Source: Haemaphysalis longicornis (lineage: Eukaryota > Arthropoda > Arachnida > Ixodida > Ixodidae). Taken from it: DNA of 64,000 nt. The notes below the pieces were generated by a model that was not told the DNA's origin, searched no databases, and worked only from the letters and a program-made list of their open reading frames with translations. Shown here in pieces: positions 35,691 through 47,100 of this stretch. Every line of letters starts with the position of its first letter. Position 1 is the first letter of the stretch. The stretch lies in contig CM023449.1 in the NCBI GenBank assembly GCA_013339765.2, positions 118,424,957 through 118,488,956 of the forward strand, written 5' to 3'. Both the position numbers and the translations under genes were made by a program.

Positions 35691-36007
35691 CTGCAAAAAA
35701 AAAAAAAAATTAAGGACCCACAATTGTATCATTTCAAACTGTCCATTTTACATTCCTTGGAAATGATCTCCTCTGATGCTTATTGATTTATGGCTGTTTT
35801 GTGTTCGTATTTTTTTTTAATTTTTCGGCGTTTGTTTTCAATGTTATTGGCCTTTCTCTGAGTTTTCTGTTTAAGGACGGTTTTACTGTTCGCATCGCTT
35901 CTTTCTTCAAACATGGCTATGAAAAAGTGTTTTCTTTGCGTGGTGTAAACTGATTCCCGCTATGTAAGGAACAGACCCGTAGAGTACTAAATAAATAAAT
36001 AAAAATA

Positions 36008-36070
<63 letters not shown>

Positions 36071-36073
36071 ATC
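35691..36073 (+). repeat. Possible LINE 3' end with (AAAT)n tail
   Basis: A poly(A) run at 35694-35709 precedes a T-rich stretch that ends in a long, nearly pure (AAAT)n tract at 35988-36072. The tract looks like the microsatellite tail of CR1/Jockey-type LINEs, and a similar tail ends the LINE at 56200-56221. No coding sequence remains upstream, so the link is by tail type only. Confidence 0.45.
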
Positions 36074-39049
36074 CTACGTCTTCATGTGTATTTTGATTTG
36101 ACTGGAAATAGTCAATTCCTGCCATTTTATTTACTTGATTGCTACTGCATACGCTCCATAAACAAGCAGTGGTGAGGGTGTATGAGTTGCACCGAGGCTT
36201 ACTCCACAACACGCACTAAACGTTGCATTAAAATATGGTAGTTCTATTTGAAATCTGTTTTATGGAGGAAAAACGCTTTTTGTCGTCACTCATTTTCTTC
36301 TGTTCCCCTAAGTCTCACAGCTTTCATTTGATGTGGCCAGGCTTTGCTTAGTGTACATTTATTGTTAATTTTGCTTTATTTATATACTGCCGACGAAAAC
36401 GCTGCCTTATTTGGGATTGATGGGCTTCGCCTAAAAAGAAGTGTTTCTCATTAAGCAGCTACTGCACTGTGGTCGTTTCCAAATTTATATGTGCGGTATT
36501 AAAACCGGTAGATTGTGGTTATGCTTCTTTTTGGAAGGTTTTCGCATCAATCATGCGTAGCGCTCTACAGAACTCCGTAGACATGTGTTCCCGACACTTC
36601 CGGTTAATCAGGCAGTGCGGGGAGTCATTTCCCTCTCTCAGAGAGGCATGAATAATTGACGCTGCGCTAGCTGGTTACTTCGGACAGCGACGGTTTATGG
36701 CTCAAGCGTGACTGATGCTGGAATGGCCACTTCTCAGGACCCAGACCTGGAACGTTGCCTTTTTTGAGGGGTCGCAAATACTGAGTTATTTACAATGAAG
36801 CATAGCTTCCGTGAACCGTGCGACGGCTTTGGCAACAAAACTTAGAAGGCGGCATTGCTCTTTGCGTCAAACTATTTTTGTAAAAATGGCATTTGCTCGT
36901 TCTCTGAGAGAGTCGCAAAAGCGTAACATTAGAAACTGAGCCTGCCGACAGCTAGGAAACGGAAGCAGGAAGGTAACAGCGACGGAAAAAGACTGCACTT
37001 TTAGTACTCGCCAAGCACATTCAGTTTGATTCACGGCGCATCTCTACAGCTTCCCTGCACCGCCTGCGCACACGTATTGATATGTGTAGGCTTCCTTTTC
37101 CCTAAAAAAATGGCTGCTCCAATGTTTCTATATATGTTGCAATATTTATCGTTTTATTTGCACGGCTCGTGTGGGGTGTAAATGCAAAAAAATTTGTTGT
37201 AATTGTTTTAAATGTTTATTGAATACTTCCGAAAGACATCAATTTTGATCAAGTTTATATTAACTCTGCTTATCGAGATAAAGAAATATTCGGCCACCAC
37301 ATTCCTTATTAATGTGACGAAGAGCGTGAACCGAAATTGTTAAGTGTTTATGAGTGTCTATACCACATCGACATATATATAAAATTTAATATCATCGATT
37401 TGCAAAAGACTCCTTTATTGAGCACATATTTAGGCTCAATATTAGAAGTCTAGTACATTTTGCTTTCCTTCTTGTTACTGTCGGTCGTTCCTCGTAAAGG
37501 GGAAATGCATGCTTACACATTACAATTCTGCCGTTTTATACCTTTTGCCTGCTTCCAAAAGTTGAGGGAATTCCTAATCCTTATTGTTGTATTCTTTAGT
37601 TCTCTTGTTGCGAAAGTGTCCTCAGTGCTGTGGTTTTTTTGTGCAATCATGTCTGATGGCTCCGCACACCGGAACTCTCTTGGTTAGGGCTATCTTGTTG
37701 CAAAATGGGCCAACGCCGTCGCAGCCATGTGGAGAGGGCATCACTTAACGAGAAGCGCAAGCGTCCATCACACATGCCTAAAGTTACAAGAATGCTTGAA
37801 CGAGACGCTCATATAGGCAAAGCCGTTCTCTGACATGACATAGACCAAAATAGCAATGTAATTCGTAGTAACATATGTCGAAATGACGTTTCAGATAAAC
37901 TATAAATCTCCGGGTAATGTGACGCATTGTTGAGCAAAAAGAAAACATCAATCATATTTGAGAGAAGACATCAACACAAAGGTGATATTTGAATTGTTCT
38001 TTTTAAAAGATATGGCCGCTGGATTTTTTCGATAACAAATAAGAAAATACAAGATAAAAACAAAAAGCGCTCGTGGCGCCCCCTCGTTGCAGAATCGCAA
38101 GTTCAAAAGTGGCAACAGGTGCCAGGAGATGGCGCCAGCAGTGAAACATGGCAAAAATGGACTGGCTAGAACGCGAATCTATCTACTAGCTTCGAGAGGT
38201 CCCATGAAACTTAATCCAGTGATTACAGAATACCCGGCATTCTTACTGTTGACATCAGCGTACACAGGATCAAGTCAGTGAAGCTAGGATAATTGGTTTG
38301 TCCTTTCGTTTTTGTGGGGACCATCCACTCTATTGATTGTTTCTGGCTACGCGTGGCCTGTGTTTTCTTGCTGTGCCCTATGCAAATTCGTATTCAACAC
38401 GTACTTGTTCCAAGGCTGACAGTATTTTATAAATCAGCAAATAGATATACAGAGCATTTTAAATGGTATAAACAATTTTGTTCGTTAGTTTAGTTGCATG
38501 GTACGTTATTTCTGCCTAATTGTTTACCTGCCTGCATCAATCGAACAAACCACGAAACAACGAACATTCACACAATAGCAAAAGACGGGGGCCTCGAAGT
38601 GAATGAGAAATAAACCTCATGGCGACAGTTGCGACAGAGGGGGAAATAATGATTGATTGGGGAGTTTAGCTCCTACCTAAAAAGGACATGGCTACCCCAA
38701 ACATTGGAGTAATTAAAGGGTACAATGGTTATCCTAATGAACCAGATGGTTAGAATAAGTACATTGAAAGAGCGACAGTTGAAAGATCACATATACGATA
38801 CAAAATGACCATGACAGGACAAAGATACTCTCACCTATAAACCTAACACCATTGTCTGTGTCCACACCAATCCAGAGGAATGTGCACGCATTAGGTAGTG
38901 CTCGCAGATCTTCGTCCCTTCGAATAACTCTCATAAGGCAAGGAAGGCTTTGGATTGGTTACGTACGTTGTCTCGCGGTCGCAACAGTTTCCGGAAAGGT
39001 AGGGGTATCCGAGATAGGAGACTGAGCTTGTCACTTAATTTTTTCTACT
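36074..39049. other. No gene recognised
   Basis: About 3 kb of AT-rich DNA with only short random frames. I see no transposon ends or RNA features. Confidence 0.45.
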
Positions 39050-39260
39050 TGGTGGCACATGGAGAGCACTCAAGCAGGAAGAGACGCACATCTTTAGCTT
39101 GGTTTCCACAAGCACCTTTTAAGTTTGGTGTCCACAAGCCCACCATGTGTCATCAGCAAATCGAATACGGTAAAGGAATTTCTTGGTGTAGGCCACGTCA
39201 AGACGAAGGCGATGTAAAAACGTGTCAACCGACGACCGAGATTAGACGCACACGGGTATG
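39050..39260 (-). pseudogene. Possible RT catalytic-box scrap
   Basis: The minus strand reads RLRLDVAYTKKFLYRIRFAD and continues DTWW, around 39225-39135. An FADD box preceded by an RIR strand is typical of LINE RTs, most like RTE. Flanking homology does not extend, and stops lie on both sides. It could be chance. Confidence 0.3.
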
Positions 39261-42200
39261 CAAGGGTACGGTATGAAATATTGCGTTGATCGTCGCGATA
39301 ATATTTTCACCGCCATTAGCAAAAAATATTCTCCTGGGGCAAAAACGCCAGGACACCGAGCCCTAAGACGCCCATAGCATGCCTCAGGCTAATCAGGCAC
39401 AGAGCATAGAGCATGATGCTCAGAACTCGTTTAAGGTAACCACAGTATGCCGACAACGTGTCTGGGGTTTTAGTCATCAAGGGTCGGTACCGGATGTAAA
39501 AACAAGAGGTAAAAAATGATTTTCTAGAAAGGGCGGTATAAAGCCCGGGAGGACGCGGAAATAATAAAAAAGATAAAGCTTGTTTGCCTGAACTACAAGC
39601 CGTTTCCGCTAGCCATAAGGGGAACTCGAGCTGCCGATTGAAAAAGCTAGCTGTTGATTGCGTTCCAGCTTTGTTAAAACGAAGAAATATAGTTCGCTTT
39701 GGAATCGGGACGGCAAAAAAGGCTTAAACAAGCTGAATGTTGCCTTAGCAATGTTCTGCGACTGCTAAAGGCCAACCCAACGAGCGCCGAAGAAAGTGGG
39801 ATCCGTAGTTGTAGAAAAACTGCAGGAGGAAAGGACTCAGGCAATTGCTTCCAAGAGCGCAATGAAAGAACGGAACCTAAAACAAGCGTTTAAAGTCTCG
39901 CCTTGTCCTGCGCCTGTTTTGTTTTCGCACGTTCTAGCAAAACTCCCACGCGAAAAAAAAAAAAAAACACGGGTGACAAACTTCCCGCCATGTAAACATT
40001 GCGAACTTTTGGCATGCAGTTGCGTATTTCCGTTTTCTGACTCCATTACACATGCTTAAACAGTCAGAGCTATAAGGGGGTCAAACGATAACGTAAAATA
40101 TGCGAAGCTTGATGGTACACACGCATGCATAACGACAGCTGAGGCTTCGCTTCATCCAACGCACATTACAGGTACAGGTGTCTTTAATGTCGCTTCTTTT
40201 TAATTATGTTTTTTCTAATGTTAATTTTATTTTTATTGTAACCTTGTTTCCAAACTTCGGCGTAATTTAAATATTCCTTTTTATTATAGGACCTTTTATG
40301 ATTTTTTGTGTTTTTTTTCTAAATCTTTAACGCTCACGAGTCCGTGTATATATAGCCGCCTTTTTTCGGAGGAAAGAATCACCTGTGGCCTACCCATAGA
40401 TCTGCGAACGTGAATTCAGGTCATCACCTACATAGTTAGAGTACCCTAAGGAGGGCTTCACTTTGGCGTTTAGCATAAACGCCTCACACGCTCAAATCAG
40501 GCAATTTAGGCTTAGCTTGAATATAGGAAAAATTGTACATTAATAGGCAGTGCCACACAGTAATATCGTAGCCGGACACTGATCTTGTTATTGTGAGGCT
40601 ATGCGAGTACAACTTGGAAGTTATTCTGGAACCTCCTTTAAAATTTGGTTAAAAGTGCAGGTCTAGGTTGTGTGTGTAAAACACCACTACAGAAATTAAA
40701 AAGACTGCTTTTAAACGGCGAGCAAAAACGGTGTAAAAGCGAGTAAAAGACCCATTTTAGATTGCGAATTGTCGTAACTCGGCACTTGGAAAAAATTACG
40801 CCGGCTACACCTTACTGCTTGGGATTAAGCGTGACATTGTTAGTTTGGTGTATTGCGTCCTAGAGGGTCCATGAACCGGCCATGAATTTTAGGTGGTCCT
40901 TAGAACTTTCCAAGGGTGTGAAGGGAAAGCCTAGTTGGAACGTCTGTTGGACTGCTGTTCAATTTTTTGTTGAACTCTACGTCCTCACCCGTCACCACTT
41001 CACTTAAGTTCTAGCAGCGTCCTCGGAAGCGCGTTCCGCTCCCTGGCCATCGCCTGGAGTCTCCAGCGCAACACCATCGGTGCCTCCACCGTTCAAAGAT
41101 GCTGGTAGTGTCAGTTTCGGAAGCGCTCCACCCTCCTTCAGCGGCTGCTACTTTTTTTTCTTTTCTCACCGCGTATCGCTGGTTCGCATCCGCTCCTATG
41201 ACTGCTTTTTTGTTCTTTTAAAAGCAATTATTTCTAAACCTTACTGATGGCTACGTGGCCCCAAAACGCACTGCAGGAATTCCAACATTCTCACACGATG
41301 ATGATGATCATGGGTGAAGTGAACGACTGTACATACTTTAGCATTCTTTGATTGAGAGCGCCGTCCAAAACGGCTTTCCACGGCTGGGGTCCGGCTGCTC
41401 CCTGTCTACTGGGATCCGCTATTATTGTGGGGAGAAGGTAGGTCGACGCCCAGATCTGCTGTTTCTCCAGCCTTGAACCACTAGTGCTAGCTGCGCCAGC
41501 TTTTCTCTTATGAAAGAGGCTCTGTTTTTTTTTTCTGGAAGGTTGGTAAGCTTAATGAATTGGAAGGCTGACATCTTACCAAGGACGAGAAAAAGGACAC
41601 GCAGGAACGAGGTGAAAAATATATGTGCCGTCTTTTTATGAGGTTCGCACGTTATAACAGAGTGGTTATGCTTTGAGCTTTTTTTCTGGGTGTTGTGCTC
41701 ATGCTATAATACTGATTGATCTCTCTTGAATATTTCGTTTGAAATGTTGCCTAACTGGTTTGCTACGACTCACTATTGTAAAGGTTGTTCAGTGCAGAGA
41801 AGTTTGCAAGAGAAAGCCTGCAGCCTTATATTTTCTGCGCGGTTTATTTAAATCTATTTGGTTCACCTGCTCCATTTATTTACCTTATTCTTTTCCGCTC
41901 TGATGATTACCAGCCCGCGACAGAGCGCCTACGACTCTCCATGGAAATAAAAGCGATAGTTATTCTTTGATTATAGGTTTTATATTTTCAGCAATTAGAC
42001 GTGACCTACACGGCGTCATTATGAGGTTATCTGGATTAAACACGTCGTTAGAGTGCAGCTCTTAAACTGTTTCTGCGCTCTCATTATCTTCACAATATAA
42101 CAGATTGTACGATCTTATTTCGAAGCCCTGTTGCACAACGTTCACCAATATAAAAACAAGATTTCATGGCCCATTGGTAAGGTAATACTCGGTAAATTCT

Positions 42201-42486
42201 GTATGATATGTGACAGCTGCCTAATTAAGTCAGTTCACATAAGCTTTGTGCTTACCTGGGTGATTTTAGATAAAGTCGAACAATGTGTTACAGGTCGACC
42301 TCTGCTATTTCCTTAAATTTTTTTATTTTTTCTACTCATTGGTGTAGTGTCCAGATTAACCGGGAAAAGTTTGGTTTAACCGAAAAAAAATTGGAACACG
42401 ACAATTTGCACCTCCGCCGCTACCTGCACATTCGCGTCGGCCAATTCGTAAAGTTTCTGCTCAATTTAGGCCTGGTGTACACTTCT
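39261..42486. other. No gene recognised
   Basis: Unassigned DNA. Small items are A(15) at about 39953-39967 and a GATGATGATGATC tract near 41297. A sequence near 41600 (GGACACGCAGGAACGAGG) could be a retroelement tail scrap but is not supportable. Confidence 0.4.
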
Positions 42487-43590
42487 TTAAAACGCTTTGT
42501 TGCTGACAAGAATAGAACTTTTCGCAATAATCTCACAGTCCCTCTCGTTCACTTCGATTTGCCAGTACCCTGTTTTCAGGCCTATGGAAGAGAAGTACGT
42601 TGCATGGCAGAGCTGGTCAAGGACACCGTAGACTCGTGGGAGGGGGGTATACGTCTTTTTTGGGATTTTTCGCAATCGTCGGTAGTCAACGCAGAACCTT
42701 AGAATCCTCTCTTGTGTTTTCATGCGCACAACTTGGGCCACTGAGGGGCTTTTCGGAAATTGTATCACGTTTACTTCGAGCCTGTCTTCAACTTGAGTGC
42801 GGATAGATCCGCTCTGGTGTGAAGACACCCGGTACGGTGACTGTTGCTTAGGTCGCGCTTTAGCTTCGGTGATAATTCGGAGCTACGCCAGGGGTGCCCA
42901 CCGCAGCTACCATGTGTACAAAAAACAGTTACTATACCTGCGTAAGGAAGCCCTTAATTGTCGTGTTTTCCAGGGCCGTACCCATAAATTTTTTTCGGGG
43001 GGGGGTTATGAATTTTGGGAAGGAGGTATTTTTGCTGAAAGCAACAGTAAGTATTGTTTACGTGCTGCCTGGAAAAGATTTCGGGAGGGGTTCGAACCCC
43101 CAAGCCCCCCCTCTGAGTACGGCCCTGGTGTTTTCCATGTTGTAGTACCGGATGTACGTCAAAGAAAAGGTAGGGGCTGGAGGCGTTGTCAGGCTGACGT
43201 TCAACGTCGACGACCGCGATCACGTCACTTGTTTCGCGAATTTATTTCAGGAACACAATTTCAGAGCCTTTGTTGAAAATCTGATAGTCCTCTGTGAAAC
43301 TGGGGGCCAGAACGTGGGATTTTCTTCGCTGCAAGATTATAATGCCTCTTGCGACGCACGCTCGAGGAGCAAGCTCCGGTGGCTTTCCACAATTGCCTCG
43401 ATGTCAGGGTTAGCATTTTGGCAGTAGACGGCGATCATCACCCTTGGACGAGGAGGCGGAGTGACGTGATCATCGTCAATGCTCAGAGAAGCATGTTGTT
43501 CAGGGCTTGCTTTACATACGCCAAAAAGAAGATTGTGCGAGGTTATTACGCGCCAAACATAGAGATTGTACGAGGATACTGACATTTACA
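42487..43590 (-). pseudogene. pol: Ty3/Gypsy pol fragment, interrupted by a MITE
   Basis: On the minus strand the order is as follows. The post-protease linker (TPPPRPRVMIAVYC...IEAIVES, 43480-43350) matches 3205-3285 of the first Gypsy element. A linker DVERQPDNASS...FDVHPVL comes next (about 43215-43145). The hAT-type MITE interrupts at 42971-43127. The RT N-terminus follows, with ILRFCVDYRRL (about 42700) and IGLKTGYWQIEVNERD (about 42590-42535). Sequence is related to, but clearly diverged from, the element at 499-6719. Homology ends abruptly near 42530, before the YxDD box, and there are no LTRs. It is an internal fragment with frameshifts. Confidence 0.85.
42971..43127. mobile_element. 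157-bp hAT-type MITE
   Basis: Ends are CAGGGCCGTACCC and its complement at the right (GTACGGCCCTG), an 11-bp inverted match. A perfect 8-bp target-site duplication GTGTTTTC flanks it at 42963-42970 and 43128-43135. Eight-base duplications and CAGGG termini are hallmarks of the hAT superfamily. The interior has a T run followed by a G run, mirrored by a C run at the right. It is inserted in the minus-strand Gypsy fragment, so it is younger than that fragment. Confidence 0.93.
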
Positions 43591-44189
43591 AAGGACAGTA
43601 CATATTACATGAAGGCATTTTTTCCAGCGTAGGCGCGACAATATTATGCAAATAAATCCCCGACCATCTCCACTAACGTGAAAGCTACGTAGGGACGAAG
43701 CAGCAGCGTATAGGTGTATTGTAGACGCCTTGGCATTTTTACCCATTGAGAATAAACTGTTAAGGGGTAGACGTATACAGCTTTGCGGTAACAGCCTCGT
43801 GTATTTAAAGCACGAAGCGGTCTTGCGCGAGGCGTCGGAAAACGAGGGTCCCTTTGTGTTCTTTCGACACGCCTTACGTTCTAGCACGAGGCGTTGGAAA
43901 ACAAGTTGTAAGGTGTTTTGCAACCACAATTACAAGATACGACGACGATGTCGACACGAGACTGCGACAGCCCGAGGCCCTCAGGGACTTCGCCGTTTGG
44001 GGTTCCACAATAAGCATACCGGCAGCTACTCGCTAATGTGCCCCGAACTGTCTATACTTTATGCTCGTAACACACAGTTGATAATAGTTCATCGATGGAT
44101 CGGCTGGCAATCGCCGTAATGTGTATAAGATGGACGCTCGTAACTTGGTGGTGAAGATGCACCAGCTGGTCCCCCACATGGCACGACAG
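43591..44189. other. No gene recognised; left border of the satellite
   Basis: No recognisable gene. A CGAGGCGT-GGAAAAC motif occurs twice, near 43828 and 43880. From about 44150 the sequence begins to resemble a diverged satellite monomer end. Confidence 0.4.
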
Positions 44190-47100
44190 CATCATCGTCA
44201 TTATCGCATACCCGTTCACTCTCATTGCGCAGATTTGCCTCGGCCTGCTTCAACACACGGAGAGCGTGCGCGCGGGATCCCCTGCGCTGATTAAAAAAAC
44301 CGCTGCATGCGGCTCGAGACTGCCACCATTCGACGCCCCGGACCGGTTCAACGGAGCCCCTGGGAAGCCGGGGCCGTGTCACTCGACGTCGACAAGCGCC
44401 GCTCTCCTACGAGAGTACAAAAGACCTTCCGCCCTCCCCGAGACCACTGGGCACGGTCGCACAGCAGCGATGACGGTCGCTTACCCGTTCACTCTCATTG
44501 CACAGATTTGCCTCGGCCTGCTTCAACACACGGAGAGCGTGCGCGCGGGATCCCCTGCGGCCTGATTAACCGCTGCATCGGCTCGAGACTGCCACCTTCG
44601 ACGCCCCGGACCGGGTTCAACGGAGCCCCTGGGAAGCCGGGCCGTGTCACTCGACGTCGACAGCGCCGCTCTCCTACGAGAGTACAAAAGACCTTCCGCC
44701 CCTACCCCGAGACCACTGGCACGGTCGCACAGCAGCGATGACGGTCGCTTACCCGTTCACTCTCATTGCACAGATTTGCCTCGGCCTGCTTCAACACACG
44801 GAGAGCGTGCGCGCGGGATCCCCTGCGCTGATTACCAACGCTGCATCGGCTCGAGACTGCCACCTTCGACGCCCCGGACCGGTTCAACGGAGCCCCCTGG
44901 GAAGCCGGCCGTGTCACTCGACGGTCGACAGCGCCGCTCTCCTACGAGGAGTACAAAAAGACCTTCCGCCCCTCCCCGAGACCACTGGGCACGGTCGCAC
45001 AGCAGCGATGACGGTCGCTTACCCCGTTCACATCTCATTGCACAGATTTGCCTCGGCCTGCTTCAACACACGGAGAGCGTGCGCGCGGGATCCCCTGCGC
45101 TGATTAAACCGCTGCATCGGCTCGAGACTGCCACCATTCGACGCCCCGGACCGGTTCAACGGAGCCCCCTGGGAAGCCGGCCGTGTCACTCGACGTCGAC
45201 AGCGCCGCTCTCCTACGAGAGTACAAAAGACCTTCCGCCCCTCCCCGAGACCACTGGGCACGGTCGCACAGCAGCGATGACGTGTCGCTTACCCCGTTCA
45301 CATCTCATTGCACAGATTTGCCTCGGCCTGCTTCAACACACGGAGATGCGTGCGCGCGGGATCCCCTGCGCTGACTCCAACCGCTGCATCGGCTCGAGAC
45401 TGCCACCTTCGACGCCCCGGACCGGTTCAACGGAGCCCCTGGGAAGCCGGGCCGTGTCACTCGACGTCGACAGCGCCGCTCTCCTACGAGAGTACAAAAG
45501 ACCTTCCGCCCCTCCCCGAGACAACTGGGCACGGTCGCACAGCAGCGATGACGGTCGCTTACCCGTTCACTCTCATTGCACAGATTTGCCTCGGCCTGCT
45601 TCAACACACGGAGAGCGTGCGCGCGGGATCCCCTGCGCTGATTAAACCGCTGCTCGGCTCGAGACTGCCACCTTCGACGCCCCGGACCGGTTCAACGGAG
45701 CCCCTGGGAAGCCGGGCCGGGTCACTCGACGTCGACAGCGCCGCTCTCCTACGAGAGTACAAAAGACCTTCCGCCCCTCCCCGAACCACGGGCACGGTTC
45801 GCACAGCAGCGATGACGGTCGCTTACCCCGTTCACTCTCATTGCACAGATTTGCCTCGGCCTGCTTCAACACACGGAGAGCGTGGCGCGCGGGATCCCCT
45901 GCGCTGATAAACCGCTGCACGGCTCGAGACTGCCACCTTCGACGCCCCGGACCGGTTCAACGGAGCCCCTGAAGCGGGCCGTGTCACTCGACGTCGACAG
46001 CGCCGCTCTCCTACGAGAGTACAAAAGACCTTCCGCCCCTCCCCGAGACCACTGGGCACGGTCGCACCGCAGCGATGACGGTCGCTTACCCGTTCACTCT
46101 CATTGCACAGATTTGCCTCGGCCTGCTTCAACACACGGAGAGCGTGCGCGCGGGATCCCCTGCGCTGACCAAACCGCTGCATCGGCCCCGGACCGGTCGA
46201 GCCCCTGGGACCGGGCCGTGCCACCGACAGCGCCGCTTCGAGAGTACGCCCCGCCCCTCCCCGACCGGGCACGGTCGCACCGCAGCGATCGGTCGCTTAC
46301 CGTTCACTCTCATTGGAGCCCCTGCTTCAACACACGGAAGCCGCGCGGGATCCCCTGGCCCCAACCGTGTCGGCTCGACTCGACGCCCCGGACCGGTCGA
46401 CCCCTGGGAGCGCCGCTCTCCAGCGCCGCTCTCCTACGAGAGTACAAAAGACCTTCCGCCCCTCCCCGAGACCACTGGGCACGGTCGCACCGCAGCGATG
46501 ACGGTCGCTTACCCGTTCACTCTCTCATTGCACAGATTTGCCTCGGCCCTGCTTCAACACACGGAGAGCGTGCGCGCGGGATCCCCTGCGCTGATTAAAC
46601 CGCTGCTCATCGGCTCGAGACTGCCACCTTCGACGCCCCGGACCGGTCAACGGAGCCCCTGGAAGCCGGGCCGTGTCACTCGACGTCGACAAGCGCCGCT
46701 CTCCTACGAGAGTACAAAAGACCTTCCGCCCCTCCCCGAGACCACTGGCACGGTCGCACAGCAGCGATGACGGTCGCTTACCCGTTCACTCTCATTGCAC
46801 AGATTTGCCTCGGCTGCTTCAACACACGGAGAGCGTGCGCGCGGGATCCCCTGCGCTGATTAACCGCTGCAATCGGCTCGAGACTAGGCCACCTTTCGAC
46901 GCCCCGGACCGGTTCAACGGAGCCCCTGGGAAGCCGGGCCGTGTCACTCGACGTCGACAGCGCCGCTCTCCTACGAGAGTACAAAAGACCTTCCGCCCCT
47001 CCCCGAGACCACTGGGCACGGTCGCACAGCAGCGATGACGGTCGCTTACCCGTTCACTCTCATTGCACAGATTTTGCCTCGGCCTGCTTCAACACACGGA

